The notes: a model not told the origin generated them from the sequence alone. DNA of 64,000 bases from Escallonia rubra (GCA_033065855.1 JAVXUO010001466.1:1-64000); one strand, 5' to 3'. Positions 32,711 to 45,000 are shown, counted from the stretch's first letter. Numbers and translations: made by a program.

Positions 32711-32943
32711 GTTGAGGATGCGTTCGTCATGTTAGTTAGTGTAGAATTGACAACTTGCACTCTTTTATTATTTGAAAATTGATTAGTAGGTTGGCAAATG
32801 CAATGTGCAAAATGAAAGAAAAAAGTGAAGTTACCTGTTTTAGATAGTGATTTTATATTCTTGCTTTTTCGTCATATTTTAGATTATGTCATTACCTAAA
32901 TGAGTTTATATGTAACATAAAAAATAATGTTACACCAATTCCC

Positions 32944-32954
32944 TTTATAAATAG
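32944..32954 (-). promoter_or_regulatory. Candidate TATA box for the P450
   Basis: The minus strand reads ctatttataaaggg, about 240 bp upstream of the outer ATG and 325 bp upstream of the preferred ATG. Position and sequence suit a core promoter, but nothing else confirms it. Confidence 0.3.
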
Positions 32955-32959
32955 GAAAA

Positions 32960-33792
32960 TAGTCCAAGAAGCGTGCCAAGCATAGTATACTCAAGTTATA
33001 ATACTATCTACTCTAGAAGTATTGAATCGCATAATACTTACGATTTTAAAACCGGTGGGCTGGAGTCCATTGGCTGTAGTGTCTCGATGGTGCAGTATTT
33101 AGATGGTTATCACACGCCAGCCGCATTTCCATATACCATGACCTTGGCCGCAGCTAGTGCCCTTAAATATTTTATCTCTGCCCTCCCAGATGATATTGCA
33201 AGTTCGAGAAGTGAAGCAGAAGAAATGGATCGCAAGTTTCTCCGTGACTCACCAACGTTACGTCCCTGCTGTTTCCAAATATACCGCTCCAGCAAAGAGA
33301 ATGCCCCTGTACTAGCCGAGTTCTCAAGTCGTGTTTCCAAATTTACCGCTCCAGCAAAGAGAAGGAAATGAATTTCAAATTATCTGAGTGTTTTAAGCGG
33401 ACTGATAAAAGAAAGTTGGTATATTCTTCATCTTTTCCTGTACTTACTAAATCGACTATTTTCCCTGCTGTTTTATCTGCGAGTTGGACAAGCTATATTT
33501 TAATTATGAATTGCAGAATTTTGCTTCACATCATCACTATGCTTTGTCTGTGTCATTGTTGGTATTTTCTCTTGGATACTTCCTCAAAGACTTGTATGTT
33601 TTTTTCTCGGATGCGAGGAACATGTTGAAGAGGCTTATTAGTTCCATCTAGTAGTGGTAGATTCTGAGATGTGGCAGGTACAGTTCCTTGAGATGTATTG
33701 GCATATTCATGATCTTGTCTACAAAATTTACGCTATTGGTGAGGTGCCTCCATTGGAAGTGTCCACAGTTTTATGATTTCCACTGATATGGA
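32960..33792. other. Intergenic stretch with open frames but no recognised gene
   Basis: A plus-strand frame at 32973-33371 ends with two near copies of a phrase, gtttccaaat.taccgctcc (about 33270 and 33331), a local 61-bp duplication. A second frame at 33368-33628 is followed by WQVQFLEMYWHIHDLVYKIYAIGEVPPL-like text near 33670-33770. That text reads like a real protein end, but I cannot place its family. It could be a captured or decayed host gene fragment. Confidence 0.3.
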
Positions 33793-33845
33793 CACTACAA
33801 GAAATAAGGCTTTTAGCAACGGGCAAATCCGTCGCTAAATCTTGA
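33793..33845. mobile_element. CACTA left-end fragment
   Basis: cactacaagaaataaggc followed by ttttagcaacgg and ccgtcgctaaa matches the left end of the CACTA family seen at 19384 and 39748. The subterminal array stops after about 50 bp and no right end follows, so it is a truncated copy. Confidence 0.6.
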
Positions 33846-34124
33846 TTGGATAATTTCATGATTATTTCATCCAAGATTGTCAATTTTATTTTTAATTGGA
33901 CACACTTACTCTCACATATCAGTTGTTATCGGTGACGGAATTTGGATGAGCAATGTACTTATGCATCACAGCTTTGGTGAAAAGTTCGGAATAGCTATGG
34001 GCTTGGAAAACTAATGCAAGGCAACAGTAGTAAGGCCAAAATCGTTAGTTTATCCAGAAGAGAAAGAACGATAAACTCCACTGATATTAGTATACGGAGA
34101 AGACAATGACTTTAATATTACTTA

Positions 34125-34540
34125 GAGGCCGTTTGAGATTGATTCTTAAGAGTAGATTATGATTAAATCAGAATCAGTTTTTAAAATCAACTTTAATCCA
34201 TTTTAAGCATAATAGATTAAAAGTTGTTGAAGGTGTTTGGGTAAAAAGGGATTAAAGTAGGTTTAGGGTATTAAAATTACCATATAGTGTGTTCAAACTG
34301 AAATTGAACATTTAATGTCTTTTTTAAAGTAAGGATATTTTGGTAAATCTCTTGGTCAAACCTGATTCTCTAAAACTGATTAAATCTTAATCCAAGGAAA
34401 TGAGGATTATGGATTTAATCAGTTTTGAGCACATTGGAGTAGATTTAATTAGTTTACTTTCTTTTGCCAAACACTTCAAAACTGATTTAATCTGGATTTA
34501 ATCAGGTTTGACCAATTTAGAATCAATCCCAAACACCCTC
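34125..34540. mobile_element. Tourist-like (PIF/Harbinger) MITE, 416 bp
   Basis: The ends gaggccgtttgagattgatt and aatcaatcccaaacaccctc are inverted repeats. TTA flanks both sides (34122-34124 and 34541-34543), the 3-bp target duplication of PIF/Harbinger elements. It has no coding capacity. The interior is rich in attaaatc and gatttaat phrases that fold back. A related copy sits in the satellite array at about 60660-60893. Confidence 0.8.
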
Positions 34541-34543
34541 TTA

Positions 34544-35170
34544 GTGGGTTGCGCAGTGTTATAAGGACGTGTTAGTGATTTGTTTTGAGTCTTGTTCATT
34601 GCATAAAACGCAGTTAAGTCACGTCATCGGTTATAACCTGGTCTGGTGGGTGTAAATGCGCTTCACTTGGTTAATTTGCTTCTTTTTTTTTTATCTTCTA
34701 AAAATGTCTGACAGAATTATTTCATTTGTTTTTATTATTTTTTGTTTTATGGGTTCCTGCTTCGATCGTCCTTTAGTATCGTCGGTTAATCATAACTTTT
34801 AACTTTTACTACTATTCACTTATATTTATGCTGTTATAATAATTAAAGCTCTGTCAATCTATGGTTTCTAAAGTTAGCCAATGGGGCTAAACAAATTTTT
34901 TATTTAATTGCAAAACATACATAACAATATTTTTGAATATTTTTTAACTTAACATCAATGAATTTATTAGCGACGATTAGTGAAGCGAGATTATATAACA
35001 GCCTGTCAAATTTTTCTGCCACATAAAATTATCGTAACTAATTATTTTGGGCATTTTCATAATAATAAAAAGTTTGGGTAAATTTTGAATAACCATAAAA
35101 AATTTAGGCGGTTTTGGGTAATTTTCCAACCCAGGGTTTTATATATATACACACTTTGAGAGAGAGCAGT
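34544..35170. other. AT-rich intergenic stretch
   Basis: No open frame, no repeat structure and no RNA gene could be seen. Confidence 0.4.
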
Positions 35171-37950
35171 TGTAATACCCTAACTTAATCTAATTACGAG
35201 TTAGATTAATTAAGGGCTTAAATTTTATCGATAGCATTATTTTTATCGATAATCGAGTGTTAGAAATAAAAATTAGGGGCTAGTTTCGCTTTGAGGCCAA
35301 AATGCAATTATGAAAAGTCGAGGGGCTAAGTTGCAATTTTGAAAATTTGTGATTAGTGGCAGCATGTGGTGGCGTGTGGGGGAGGGGGAAATAGTAAGAA
35401 GTTAGCACCTCCTCCTTCAGAGGAGGTGACTCATTAAACTAAGGAATAAATATAGGTTATGTGGGATTAAAACAAAAGGGGAAGAGGAAGAAAAGAAAAA
35501 GAAAAGAAAAGGAGAAGCCGAACCCAGTTCGATCAAGGACGAAAAATAGTTGAAGAAAAGAAGAAGAAGAAATGAGAGGAGGGGAAGAGAAAGAAAAAGA
35601 GGAAGAGAAAAGACACCAAACCCTATGGTAATCTCCGAAGCGCTTTTTAGTCTGTACAATGAACGTATATGTTTAAAAAGAGGTTGGTTTTGGGTTCGTT
35701 GTAGGGATGATGGTCGGGGGGGCTATTTTGGTAATTTTCCATATACAATTTTCGAAGGCACTTTTGGGTCCGGAAATGGATGTAGTACATTTAGAAAGTG
35801 GTTTGGAAGCAGTTTGGAGTGTTAGTTGTGTAGCGGCCATCACGGGGTATTTTGGTAATTTGTCATGTTGGCGCCAAACTTTTGATAATGCGTGTAATTT
35901 GGCGTTCGGAGTGCCGGGATGTGAGGAATGGCGTTAATACACCTAAAATAAAGGAGTTGTTATTGTGGATGCATCAATAAGGTTAGGTTAAGGACCCGAC
36001 TATCAGATAGGAATAACTAGCCGTCGTAAGACGCAATGAACGGTTAAATGGGAAGGGGTAGAATAAAGTTTGCGTTTATGTTTCAAATGGCGTCTGACGA
36101 GTAAGGTCTTATTTGATTAGATGATCCCGCTCGTTGTAATAAAATGTTCTGAGTTGATAACCTCTTCGGCCAAAGGCCAATCAAGTAAGAACAATGCGAT
36201 TCCGATATGCTAATTCATTGTTTCGATTAACATGCCATATTGATGAATTTTATGTTAAACTCTTGTTGTTATGATTGGACACCGGTAGTCATTGTGATCG
36301 GTATTTGTTTATTTGAATTATGCTGTTGAGGACTGAAGGTAGTAGAAATTTCTTTAGTACGCCTTGTTGATGCAGTTTAATAAGGGTAATGCGTGTTCTA
36401 GTATGCTATGATTCGATTCGATTAGCGTACACGTTCTACGTTGGTGAGCATGTTGCGTAGGACTGTTGTGTGGTTGTTATGAGATGTCGGCAATTATTGA
36501 TAACCAACATTTCTTTTAGTTAAGAATGTTGTTGGTGACTTATGGTGAAGTTTCTCCCAAGTCCGCTCTGTCGCTGATGATAATAGGGTAGAGATTGCTG
36601 TGACATGTCGGCAATTATTGGCAACTGATGTTTCTTCTAATTAAGAACGTTGTTGAGGACTTGTGGTCATGTTTCTCCCGAGTCCGCCCTGTCGTTGATT
36701 GGTGATGTTGTGTAGAAATTGTTGTGTTGTTGTCCAGAGATGTTCCCAATTATTGTTCCCCGATATTTCTCTTATGTAAGAGCATTGTTAAGGATTTGTG
36801 GTTAAGTTTCTCCCGAGTCCGCCCTGTATATGATGCTTATGTGAAATTTCTGTTGTTATGTTGAACACCGGGTGATTTTGTGACCTAGTAATTCTTGCGT
36901 GGGTTTTGTTTTTAAGGACGTAAGGTGAAATAATTTTCCTTAGTCTGCCTCGTTGATGAAGCATTGTTGTTTTAGGTATAACGTGGTTAGGGACAAGCAC
37001 TCTTTGTGAGTTCCCTTCCTGATTTTGATTATCTGAGACTGAGATGAACATCATGTATAATGGGACATCAAAATGAGGAGGATGGCCTGTGAAACATGAT
37101 CACTGGTCAAAAAAACATGATCACTGGTCAAAAAGGATGTATGGCGCTGGAGTCGAGTCTATCGTGTCTGGTCGAGTCTAGTATGTCGTGTCTGTGTTGC
37201 ATGCATATGATTTTTATTTTGATGTTACTGATTTTAAATACTTATATTTCACTGATGTTTACCTTTGGATTTCGTTGATGTTTTTTATTTTTGAAATTCT
37301 TGATTTAGTGTTCAGATGCATAGTCAATCAGTCAGTAAGTCTTGTTTATGAGGAGGTGTCAATAATGTTGTTCCGTTGGGCCTTGAAGCTACTCAATCTA
37401 ATGAAAGAAAAATATCATTTGACGAATTACGTTGATGCTGAAACTTATTGTCAACTCTTGATTCATTGTTATTGTTGAGATGATTATTATTCCTCCGAGA
37501 CCTTCGAATTACTTGTACACGATATTTATCGTGTTGCCTTTACTGGGAAATTTGTGCTCATTCCTGATGTTGTGTTGTGCAGGTTATAATATTGACCAAG
37601 GAGAACCCTTTAGCAAGGGAAAAGAAACAAGTTAGAAAAGTTGTGAGAGGTGATAAGCGAGGTGAGACAAGCTCGAAATGGTAAGATAAAGACTGAGCTG
37701 CGGGCTACGTTGAGAAGAGCTACACGACTACAGTCGTGTGTTTCGTTGTTATGTATATGTTTTTTAAGGACTTGAAAGTCTTCCGCTGCATTATGATGTA
37801 TGCTTATAAGAAATTTTTGTAAGGACGCAATTTAGAGCGTCTATTAATGACGTATGAAGGTGTAGTTACTCTGTACTCTGCACAGGGTTGTGATTGTGAT
37901 TATGGTCGATAACTCAGCCCGGTGATGTCACCAGGGTTGAGGGTGTCACA
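35171..37950 (+). mobile_element. Long LTR (2.78 kb) of a gypsy element
   Basis: It begins tgtaataccctaac at 35171 and ends gagggtgtcaca at 37950, followed two bases later by the tRNA-Met PBS. The TGTAATACCC start, GGTGTCACA end and very long LTR fit the Tekay/Del type of chromovirus. Within it, three related blocks near 36480, 36600 and 36720 share a gaattattg..aac.gatatttct / gtttctcccgagtccgccctgt wording, so the LTR has internal repeats of about 120 bp. Open frames inside are incidental. Confidence 0.7.
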
Positions 37951-37953
37951 AGT

Positions 37954-37965
37954 TGGTATCAGAGC
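37954..37965 (+). promoter_or_regulatory. Primer-binding site, tRNA-Met type
   Basis: tggtatcagagc occurs three bases past the LTR end. It sets the element's orientation as plus strand. Confidence 0.85.
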
Positions 37966-38093
37966 TTAGTCATATGATTCTGTTGACTTTAAAAATGTCT
38001 AATGGAATGCCTAAGTCGTCGACGAGAGGAGTAGAAGAAGAATTTCGATAACTTGGCTGAACTAGGGTAATAGTTGAGATATGTGAGCGGAGG

Positions 38094-38152
<59 letters not shown>

Positions 38153-38705
38153 TATATATGACATCAGGATTCCTGCTATTACGTTAGCGAATGGAAGAGA
38201 AACTGGTTCACTTACATTTGGAAGAGTGGTTTAATGTTGACAAGTTTGTGGTGTCGGATCCTGAAAAAGACCCTAACAAGGATGTAGATGAGATGGAATT
38301 AAAGTTGAAAGAACCAGATGAAGGTCCGGTAGGAAGTGAATCAGAATGATCTATGATGGAAGAGGTTGAGCACTTTTGGAAGAGAAAGTACTTCCAAGTG
38401 ACGAGGAAAAAGGGACGAATCGACAAGTCAGTTCAAGTCCCTAACTAGCGAAATTAACTAAACAATAGAGAGGCTGAAAGTTGAACGTGAGGACAAGAAG
38501 TAAGTATCGATTTAGGTATTAATGGAGACGGTGGATGCCAGTATATGGGTCGTCCGAAAAATACGACTGGTTGTTCGTGATTGCCCTTATGATAGGGCTA
38601 TACCTGAAGGCATGAAAGAATTGATTCTAAGAGAGAGTCATTGAAGTCTGGAACTGTTGAAGGAGCGTTATGGCTTCTTTGAGATTGACGGGTGTACTAG
38701 TGGAG
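37966..38705 (+). pseudogene. Gypsy gag-pol remnant, internally deleted
   Basis: After the PBS comes a short gag start, a (TA)n run (38096-38158), then an acidic stretch (DPEKDPNKDVDEMELKLKEP) usual in Tekay gag regions. From about 38560 the text jumps to integrase: RAIPEGMKELILRESH followed by LLKERYGFF-like wording. Protease, RT and RNase H are absent, so most of pol was deleted. It is cut at 38707 by a CACTA end. Confidence 0.6.
38096..38158. repeat. (TA)n microsatellite
   Basis: About 60 bp of TA with one AAA break near the end, within the gypsy remnant. Confidence 0.9.
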
Positions 38706-38707
38706 TG

Positions 38708-39265
38708 CACTATAAGAAAAATAACAATTAGCGACGAAAACAAAAATCCGTCGCTAAATGTCCCCATTCCGTCGATAATTCCTTTAGCGACGGAAATTCC
38801 ATCGCTAACGTTTCATTGCCTAAACCCTCGTCGCTAAAGGTTTTGTCAACAGAATTAGTATTCCATTAGTAATGTCTCTTTCATTAGCGATGAAATTGTT
38901 AACACTTCAACGAAGGAATTTCCTTCACTAATTTTTTTTTTCAGTTTTCAGAAAATTAACTTTTTTAAAAAAGAAATAATTGAAATATAAATATATTTTT
39001 TATGCTGTTTTAAAAAATTATCATGAGCGACGAAAATTCCGTCGCCAAATTTAATACCTCAAACATAGGACAAAATTTTCCGTTGCTAAATTCCATCACA
39101 AAAACCATATTTAGGAACTAAATAATTTTTTCGTCGATAATTCCGTCGCCAAAAAGACATATTTAGGAATTTGTTTCGTCGCTAATTCCGTTGCAAAAAC
39201 CATATTTAGGAACTAAATAAAATTTGTGGTCGCTAATTTGATCGCAAAAATCATATTTAAGAGCT
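38708..39265. mobile_element. CACTA left-end fragment with subterminal array
   Basis: cactataagaaaaataac followed by more than ten ttagcgacg / ccgtcgctaa motifs in both orientations to about 39260. The right end and interior are missing; 39265-39744 shows nothing further. The motifs belong to the same family as the two complete CACTA elements, but are more diverged. Confidence 0.65.
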
Positions 39266-41149
39266 AAAATTTTTTAAAACAAAAATCTATTAAATATGCA
39301 TAATAGATTATCCTATTCCTAATATTGATGCCACAACTTGTGACAATAATAATCCAACATCCCACAAATGAATTGAAGATAATAAGTATTCTGCATTTGT
39401 TGAATACCACTAAAAGTTAACCATTAAGTTAATGCATCTAAATCAACCATTTGCTTGGTTACCAAAATGAACAAATATCCCAACAAATGTAAAATCGTTC
39501 GAATAGCTCGTTTTTGTTGCTTAAAACTTTGATCGACCTTATTGGGCTCTTAAAAGCTCACTCTCTTTTGACGTCATTTCTGCAAGTGATAACCAGCATT
39601 AGGTTGCTTGAGTATGAATTAGGAACGAGCGAGGGTAACTGATTTAAGTTAGTGTTGCTCTTTAGAACCCTTGGGTATCGTACTATTTAATTTTTTTTGT
39701 AGGACTTAGGTTTGGTATTTCATTTATGACAGTCAATTGAGATAATGCACTACAAGAAAAAGGCTATTTAGCGACGGACACAAATCCGTTGCTAAAAGGC
39801 AATTTCAGCGACGAAAACAACCATCGGTAAAAGTCTGTCGCTAAAAACTTTTATCGACGGTAAAAACCGTAGGCAAAAACCTTTACTGACGGATTTTTAC
39901 CGACGGACATTCCGTCGCTAAAATATTTTTAAAAAGTTTCTATTTTTGGCCACTTTTTAAATATTTGTAGAAACTTTTTAGCGACGGATACTTTCCTCCG
40001 CTAAAAAGTCCGTCGCTAAAACTAGCCTTTCGTGACGGAATATTCCGTTGCTAAAATATCCGTCGCTAAAAGTCTTAACTTTAAGCAACGGACTTATAGC
40101 GATGGGATACATCCGTCACTAAAAGTCCTGTTACAAATACCCACTTTCCTTTCTTTTCTCTCTCTTTCTCTCTCACTCACCGGCAGTTTCTTCCCCCGGC
40201 AACCCCCCATCCCTGGCGATCCCGTGTCCCAACCCCCCCCCCCCACCCCCGGCTATCCACGATGTCGTGTCCCTCCACAGCTCCTGTGGCTATCCACTAC
40301 CGCGCCACCACCGCCGCCGCTGTCGCACCACCTCCGCCGCCGTTATGTCCATCTTACCCTAATTGTGGTTTAATGTATGTGGTTTATTGCATGTGAGCAT
40401 TTGAGATTTACAATTATAGAGCTAGATTGTTTAAATCTGACCAGCGATTAATTGAGCATTTAAGATTGTTGATTGATTGAGGATTTTAGGTTGTTAATTG
40501 AGCATTTCAGATTGAATTGTTAGATTGAGTATTTGAGATTGTTGATTGAGATTGTGACCTAATTGGATTGAGATATGAGACTTAATTTCATTTTTCATAG
40601 TAATTAACTCTTTTGAGTAAGCATTCTTTGACCATAAAATTGATGAAATAGAGATGAAGTTGTTTATAGCCTGATATATGTAATTATCAATACATATGAT
40701 TAAGATGAAATTTTGTGATATATGATTAAGTTAACTCGAAATGGTGTTTTGGTTCATGAATGTTCTTTCTTTCCATGCATTAACATTTCCACTCATAATT
40801 TTCTACTTTTGAGGAAACGAGTAAATCTGATTTCCCCTTGTTCAACCTGGTGATATGTGAACTACTAATAACACTACTTCGAGTTGATATTGAAAATGTG
40901 TCTTGCAAATATTAAACAATCATGCTGAAATTTTGCTACGTGGTACTAGAATAACGCTTATGAGTTGTAAAACTAATGTGACCGCCTTGATCTCGCAAGT
41001 ATTTCGGAGTTACTTTTTTGGCGTTTCGTGCCTATTTACTTAATGATTAGGGCTCATTTCTAGATTTCTACTGGTTACTCTATTGGATATACTACTTTTA
41101 TTGTCGTCTGATTGAGTATATTTCTAGAAATATAGAGCTCCAATTAACC

Positions 41150-42200
41150 CTAATAAGCCCCAATTAACGCTTAATAAGCCCCGATTAACCCTTAATTAAT
41201 CCCTAATTAACCCTTAATTAACCTTGATTAACCCCTTAATCAAGCCTTGATTAACCCTTAATTAACCCCGATTAACCCTAATAAGCCCCGATTAACCCTT
41301 AATTAACCCCAATTAACCCCTAACACATCCCTAGGTAACCCTAGTTAACTATAATTAACCCTGATCCAGCCTAATTAAACCTAGTTAACCCCGATCAACC
41401 CTAATTAACTGTAATTAACTCCGATACACCCTAATTAAACCTAATTAACTATTATTAAATCTAAATAACCCTGACTAACCCTAAGTAACCATAATAACCG
41501 CAATTAACACTAATTAACCCTAACTAAACTCTAATTAAACCATTTTAATATATTCCCAATTAACCCTAATTATCCTAAATACTTCCTAATCCTAACTATA
41601 TACTTAAACCCTGGACTCAATCACAGGAGGAACAATATCACTTTGCGAATAAATTCAACGAATTCTAAAGTGCTTCAATCCTAATTAACCTAACTAACAC
41701 ATTAACTCTAATTAACCTTAATTAGCTCTTACTTAAGCCCTAATTAACAATAAATAAGTCTAATTAAACCCAATTAACTCTAGTTAACCCTATTTAGGTC
41801 GAATTAGCCCTCGTTAGCATTTACCCTACTTAGCTCGAATTAGCCCTAATCAGCCCTAATGAAAACTGATTAACCCTAATTAACATTAATTAATCCTAAT
41901 TTACTGTTAATTTAATCTCTAATTAGCCCTATCACCGCTAATTAACCTAATTAAATCCTGATTGTCCTGACAAATCGTAGACAAACCCTAATTAAACCCA
42001 ATTAGGGTAATTAACTGTAATATGCTCAATTAGCCCTAAGTAGCCCGAATTAATCTCTGAATCACACTAATTGAGTCTAATTAAACGCAATTAACTGTAA
42101 TTAACCCTAAATAGCTCGAATTGCCTTAATTGCCCTAATTAACACATTAACTCGGCATGTTCACCTTAATTAGCTATTATCTATTTAGGTTCGGTACAAA
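41150..42200. repeat. Degenerate CCCTAATTAA minisatellite (left block)
   Basis: Dozens of variants of ccctaattaa / ccctgattaacc / gccctaattag in head-to-tail order with about 10-bp spacing. It looks telomere-like because of CCCTAA, but the repeat is 10-mer based and irregular. The inverse form (ttaattaggg) fills 43180-43490. Confidence 0.75.
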
Positions 42201-43487
42201 ATCATTTAGTTATAGTGAACTTGAGCAGAGAAATTAAATCATCATTCCTAAATCCTTTAATATCTAATGATCCACCAAATCAGGATTCTCAAGTAAACCC
42301 GGTGCTTTTGGTTAGTAAGTTATGGACTTAAAAATTTCCCTTAGCGCTTTTTGTTAAACCATCTCGTCTAAGATCTTATCTTTCGAGACTTCAGATAACA
42401 CTTTTGGCTCGCAACTCTCCATGTCTGTAGAAGAGAAGACTTTCTAAGATAAAAGGTCTTTCTCAGTCAGTCACAGACATTTCCTGCCCTCAATTATTCC
42501 TGAGGTAATTAAATGGTAAATATACACAGTTTTCTTCTGACCAATCCTGTATGCCTGACATATGGCTTACCTTTCAACTGATGGGTTCTTACCATTATCA
42601 AGAAAAACAACTCTCGATGCCCCAACTAGGGCCGATTAGGGCTAATAAGGGCTAATTCGAGCTAAAGAGGGTTAATGCTAAATAGAGCTAATTCGAGCTA
42701 AATGAGGTTTGAAAGGCAAGCCATATGTCGGGCGTAAATTTGGTTGGGGCGTCGAGATTTATGTTGCTCGATATTGGTTACAATCCATTAGTTGAAAAGT
42801 AAGTAATATGTCGGGCATACATGATCGTCTAAAGAAAATTGTATGATTACCATCTAATTACCTCAGGAACAATGAACTGCAGGAAATGTCTGCGAGAGGC
42901 TGAGAAAGACATTTTGTCTTAGAAAGTTTTCTCTTCTACAGACATGGAGAGTTGCGAGCCAAAAGTATGATTTGAAGTCGCGGAAGATAAGATCTTAGAC
43001 GAGATGGTTCAACATGACAAGCTAAGGAAAATTTTTGAGTCCATAACTTACCAACCATGGGTTTACTTGAGAATCCTGATTTGGTGGATCGTTAGATATT
43101 AAAGGATTTAGGAATGATGATTTTCTCTGCCCAAGTTCACTATAACCAAATGATTTTGTACCAAATCTAAATAGATAATAGCTAATTAAGGGCAATTAGG
43201 GTAATTCGAGCTATTTAGGGTTAATTACAGTTAATTGCATTTAATTAGACTCAATTAGTGTTATTCAGGGATTAATTCGGGCTACTTAGGGCTAATTGAG
43301 CCTAATTAGAGCATATTACAGTTAATTACCCTAATTGGGTTTAATTAGGGTTCATCTACGATTTATTAGGACAATCAAGATTTAATTAGGTTAATCGGCG
43401 GTGATTATGGCTAATTGGAGTTAGTTGGGTTTAATTATGAATAATTACTGTAAACTAGAGTTTAATCAGGGTTAATCAGTTTTAATT
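41862..43487. repeat. Foldback with ~750-bp inverted arms
   Basis: The left arm at about 41862-42625 recurs inverted at about 42742-43487. Paired landmarks include tccaccaaatcaggattctc (42270) with its inverse at about 43070. Others are ctcgcaactctccatgtctg (42410; inverse about 42945) and caaatcgtagacaaaccct (41970; inverse about 43345). The arms differ at perhaps one base in ten. The spacer is about 115 bp. Transcribed through, it would give a long hairpin RNA. Confidence 0.8.
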
Positions 43488-43576
43488 AGGCCGCGTACGC
43501 GGCCTCCCCGGTATGAATGCACGTGCCGTGAGCGTCCCCACCCCCCGCTGCATCTCTACAGAAGCGAACACCGACC

Positions 43577-43837
43577 GTGAAGCGCTCGTCGTTTCATAAG
43601 GACGAGCTCCGTCGCATTGCTGTGGAGGTTTATAGGATAATCAGGTCGCATAATCAAGTACAACCTCTATATATGTTTAGTGAACACTACATACGATTGT
43701 TATCGAAATTAATGCGTCCGTACCTTTACATGCAGGGCACTGCTGTTGGACATGCCGAGTCGGATTCGGATCACAGTGCCCCCGTGGACGAGGATGATCA
43801 GCAGGACCCATCAGATCCAGGACTCGCCGAACCCTGA
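43577..43837 (+). other. Open frame in CACTA interior, unassigned
   Basis: An 86-codon frame reads FHKDELRRIAVEVYRIIRSH, then an acidic Asp/Glu/Ser-rich tail. Downstream lies a C-run (43880-43890). The wording looks protein-like, and may be a captured exon or a leftover of the element's own protein. I cannot name a family. Confidence 0.3.
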
Positions 43838-44411
43838 TCAGCCCTTCCCCTCCTAGCTCTTTGTATTCTGCTCCCGTACCCCCCCCCCCACCTCCGCCCC
43901 CGGGACGTGACCCGACTTGTACTCCCCTCCCCTGCTCGATTGTACCCCGCTCCCGTGCCCTCCTGAATTTTGTATACATTTTATTTTTCGATTGTGATTG
44001 TTGGATCATGATTGTAACTATCGGGTTTAGGTATTAAAAAAATAATTTTTTTAAAAAATTAGTTAACTTTTTAAACGACAAACGTTTAGCAACGGGAGTT
44101 CTGTCTCAAAAAGTCAACGATTTTTGGTTGCAAAATGTTTCGTTGCTAAATATTTTACGTAATAAATTATTTTCATGAAAAGAAAATAAATAAAAATATA
44201 GAAAATGCAATTAGCGACGAAATATCCGTCGCTAATTCTATTTGTACGTCCGTCGTTGAAAAATTCCGTAAAGCAAAACTTTTAGAGATGGGGTTGTAGG
44301 CAACGGACTTTTAGCGACGGGACGTCCGTCGCTAAAACAGTTTGCCGAAGGATATCGGATGTTTAGCGACGGAAATATCCATCGCTAAAAGTTGTTTTTC
44401 TTGTAGTGATG

Positions 44412-45000
44412 ATAGTTGTCCACTTTGGCTTATGAGAACATTATTCTCTTAGTGTTTCTGATCGTGTGAGTGTCCAACGCTCCAGATTTTCGGGGTATTA
44501 CATAAAATAAGATCATGATTTTTAGCCCATCCCACTAAGTTAGCCCACATTTTAAACCGTATTGATAAGTCAAAAACAGAAAAGTCAAATAAATGGTGAC
44601 GTACATGGCTCATAGAATAAGCTACACATAGAATCACTAAAATAGACGAGACATCAGAAGTCGCATAGACGATGTAAACTCATAGGTCAGATACACTTAT
44701 AAGCTACAAAGGGTCATAAGTGAGAAACAAGAAAAGGGACTTGCGACACAATTACACCAGACCCAATTAATTGCAATTAATCGTTAATATAAACAAACAC
44801 AACAAGTAATTGCAAGAGACGTCAGTAGCAAACTACAAGTATGAAGGAATGAACTTGAAAGGTAGACTAACTCTTATGATGATGCTGATTGCGGACCGAA
44901 TCGTCGGTGGAAGAACTCAACTTTAGAAAGCTTCACATAATATAATAAGGCAATTCAAGAGATTCATAGGGAGACAGATCTTGCTGATAATTTATGAAGA
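44412..45000. other. Short LTR-like remnant and gene-free spacer
   Basis: About 44480-44503 reads tttcggggtattaca, which on the minus strand is a tgtaataccccgaaa LTR start. It is cut at 44411 by the CACTA and nothing else of that element is clear. 44510-45000 shows no gene. Confidence 0.35.

Larger units (their letters stand above)
39748..44408. mobile_element. Complete CACTA transposon with long foldback
   Basis: Left end cactacaagaaaaaggc at 39748, right end tttttcttgtagtg ending at 44408, flanked by ATG on both sides (39745-39747, 44409-44411). Subterminal tttagcgacgg / ccgtcgctaaa motifs occupy 39760-40130 and 44090-44390. The 4,661-bp interior has no transposase. It holds a CCACCG-rich piece (40190-40350), a CCCTAATTAA minisatellite, a foldback with 750-bp arms, and a short open frame at 43577-43837. 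It is non-autonomous and related to the 19384-23615 element. Confidence 0.88.

Noticed and set aside
41150..42200. Interstitial telomere tract
   Set aside because: The unit is an irregular 10-mer with CCCTAATTAA core, not CCCTAAA, and it lies inside a CACTA element.
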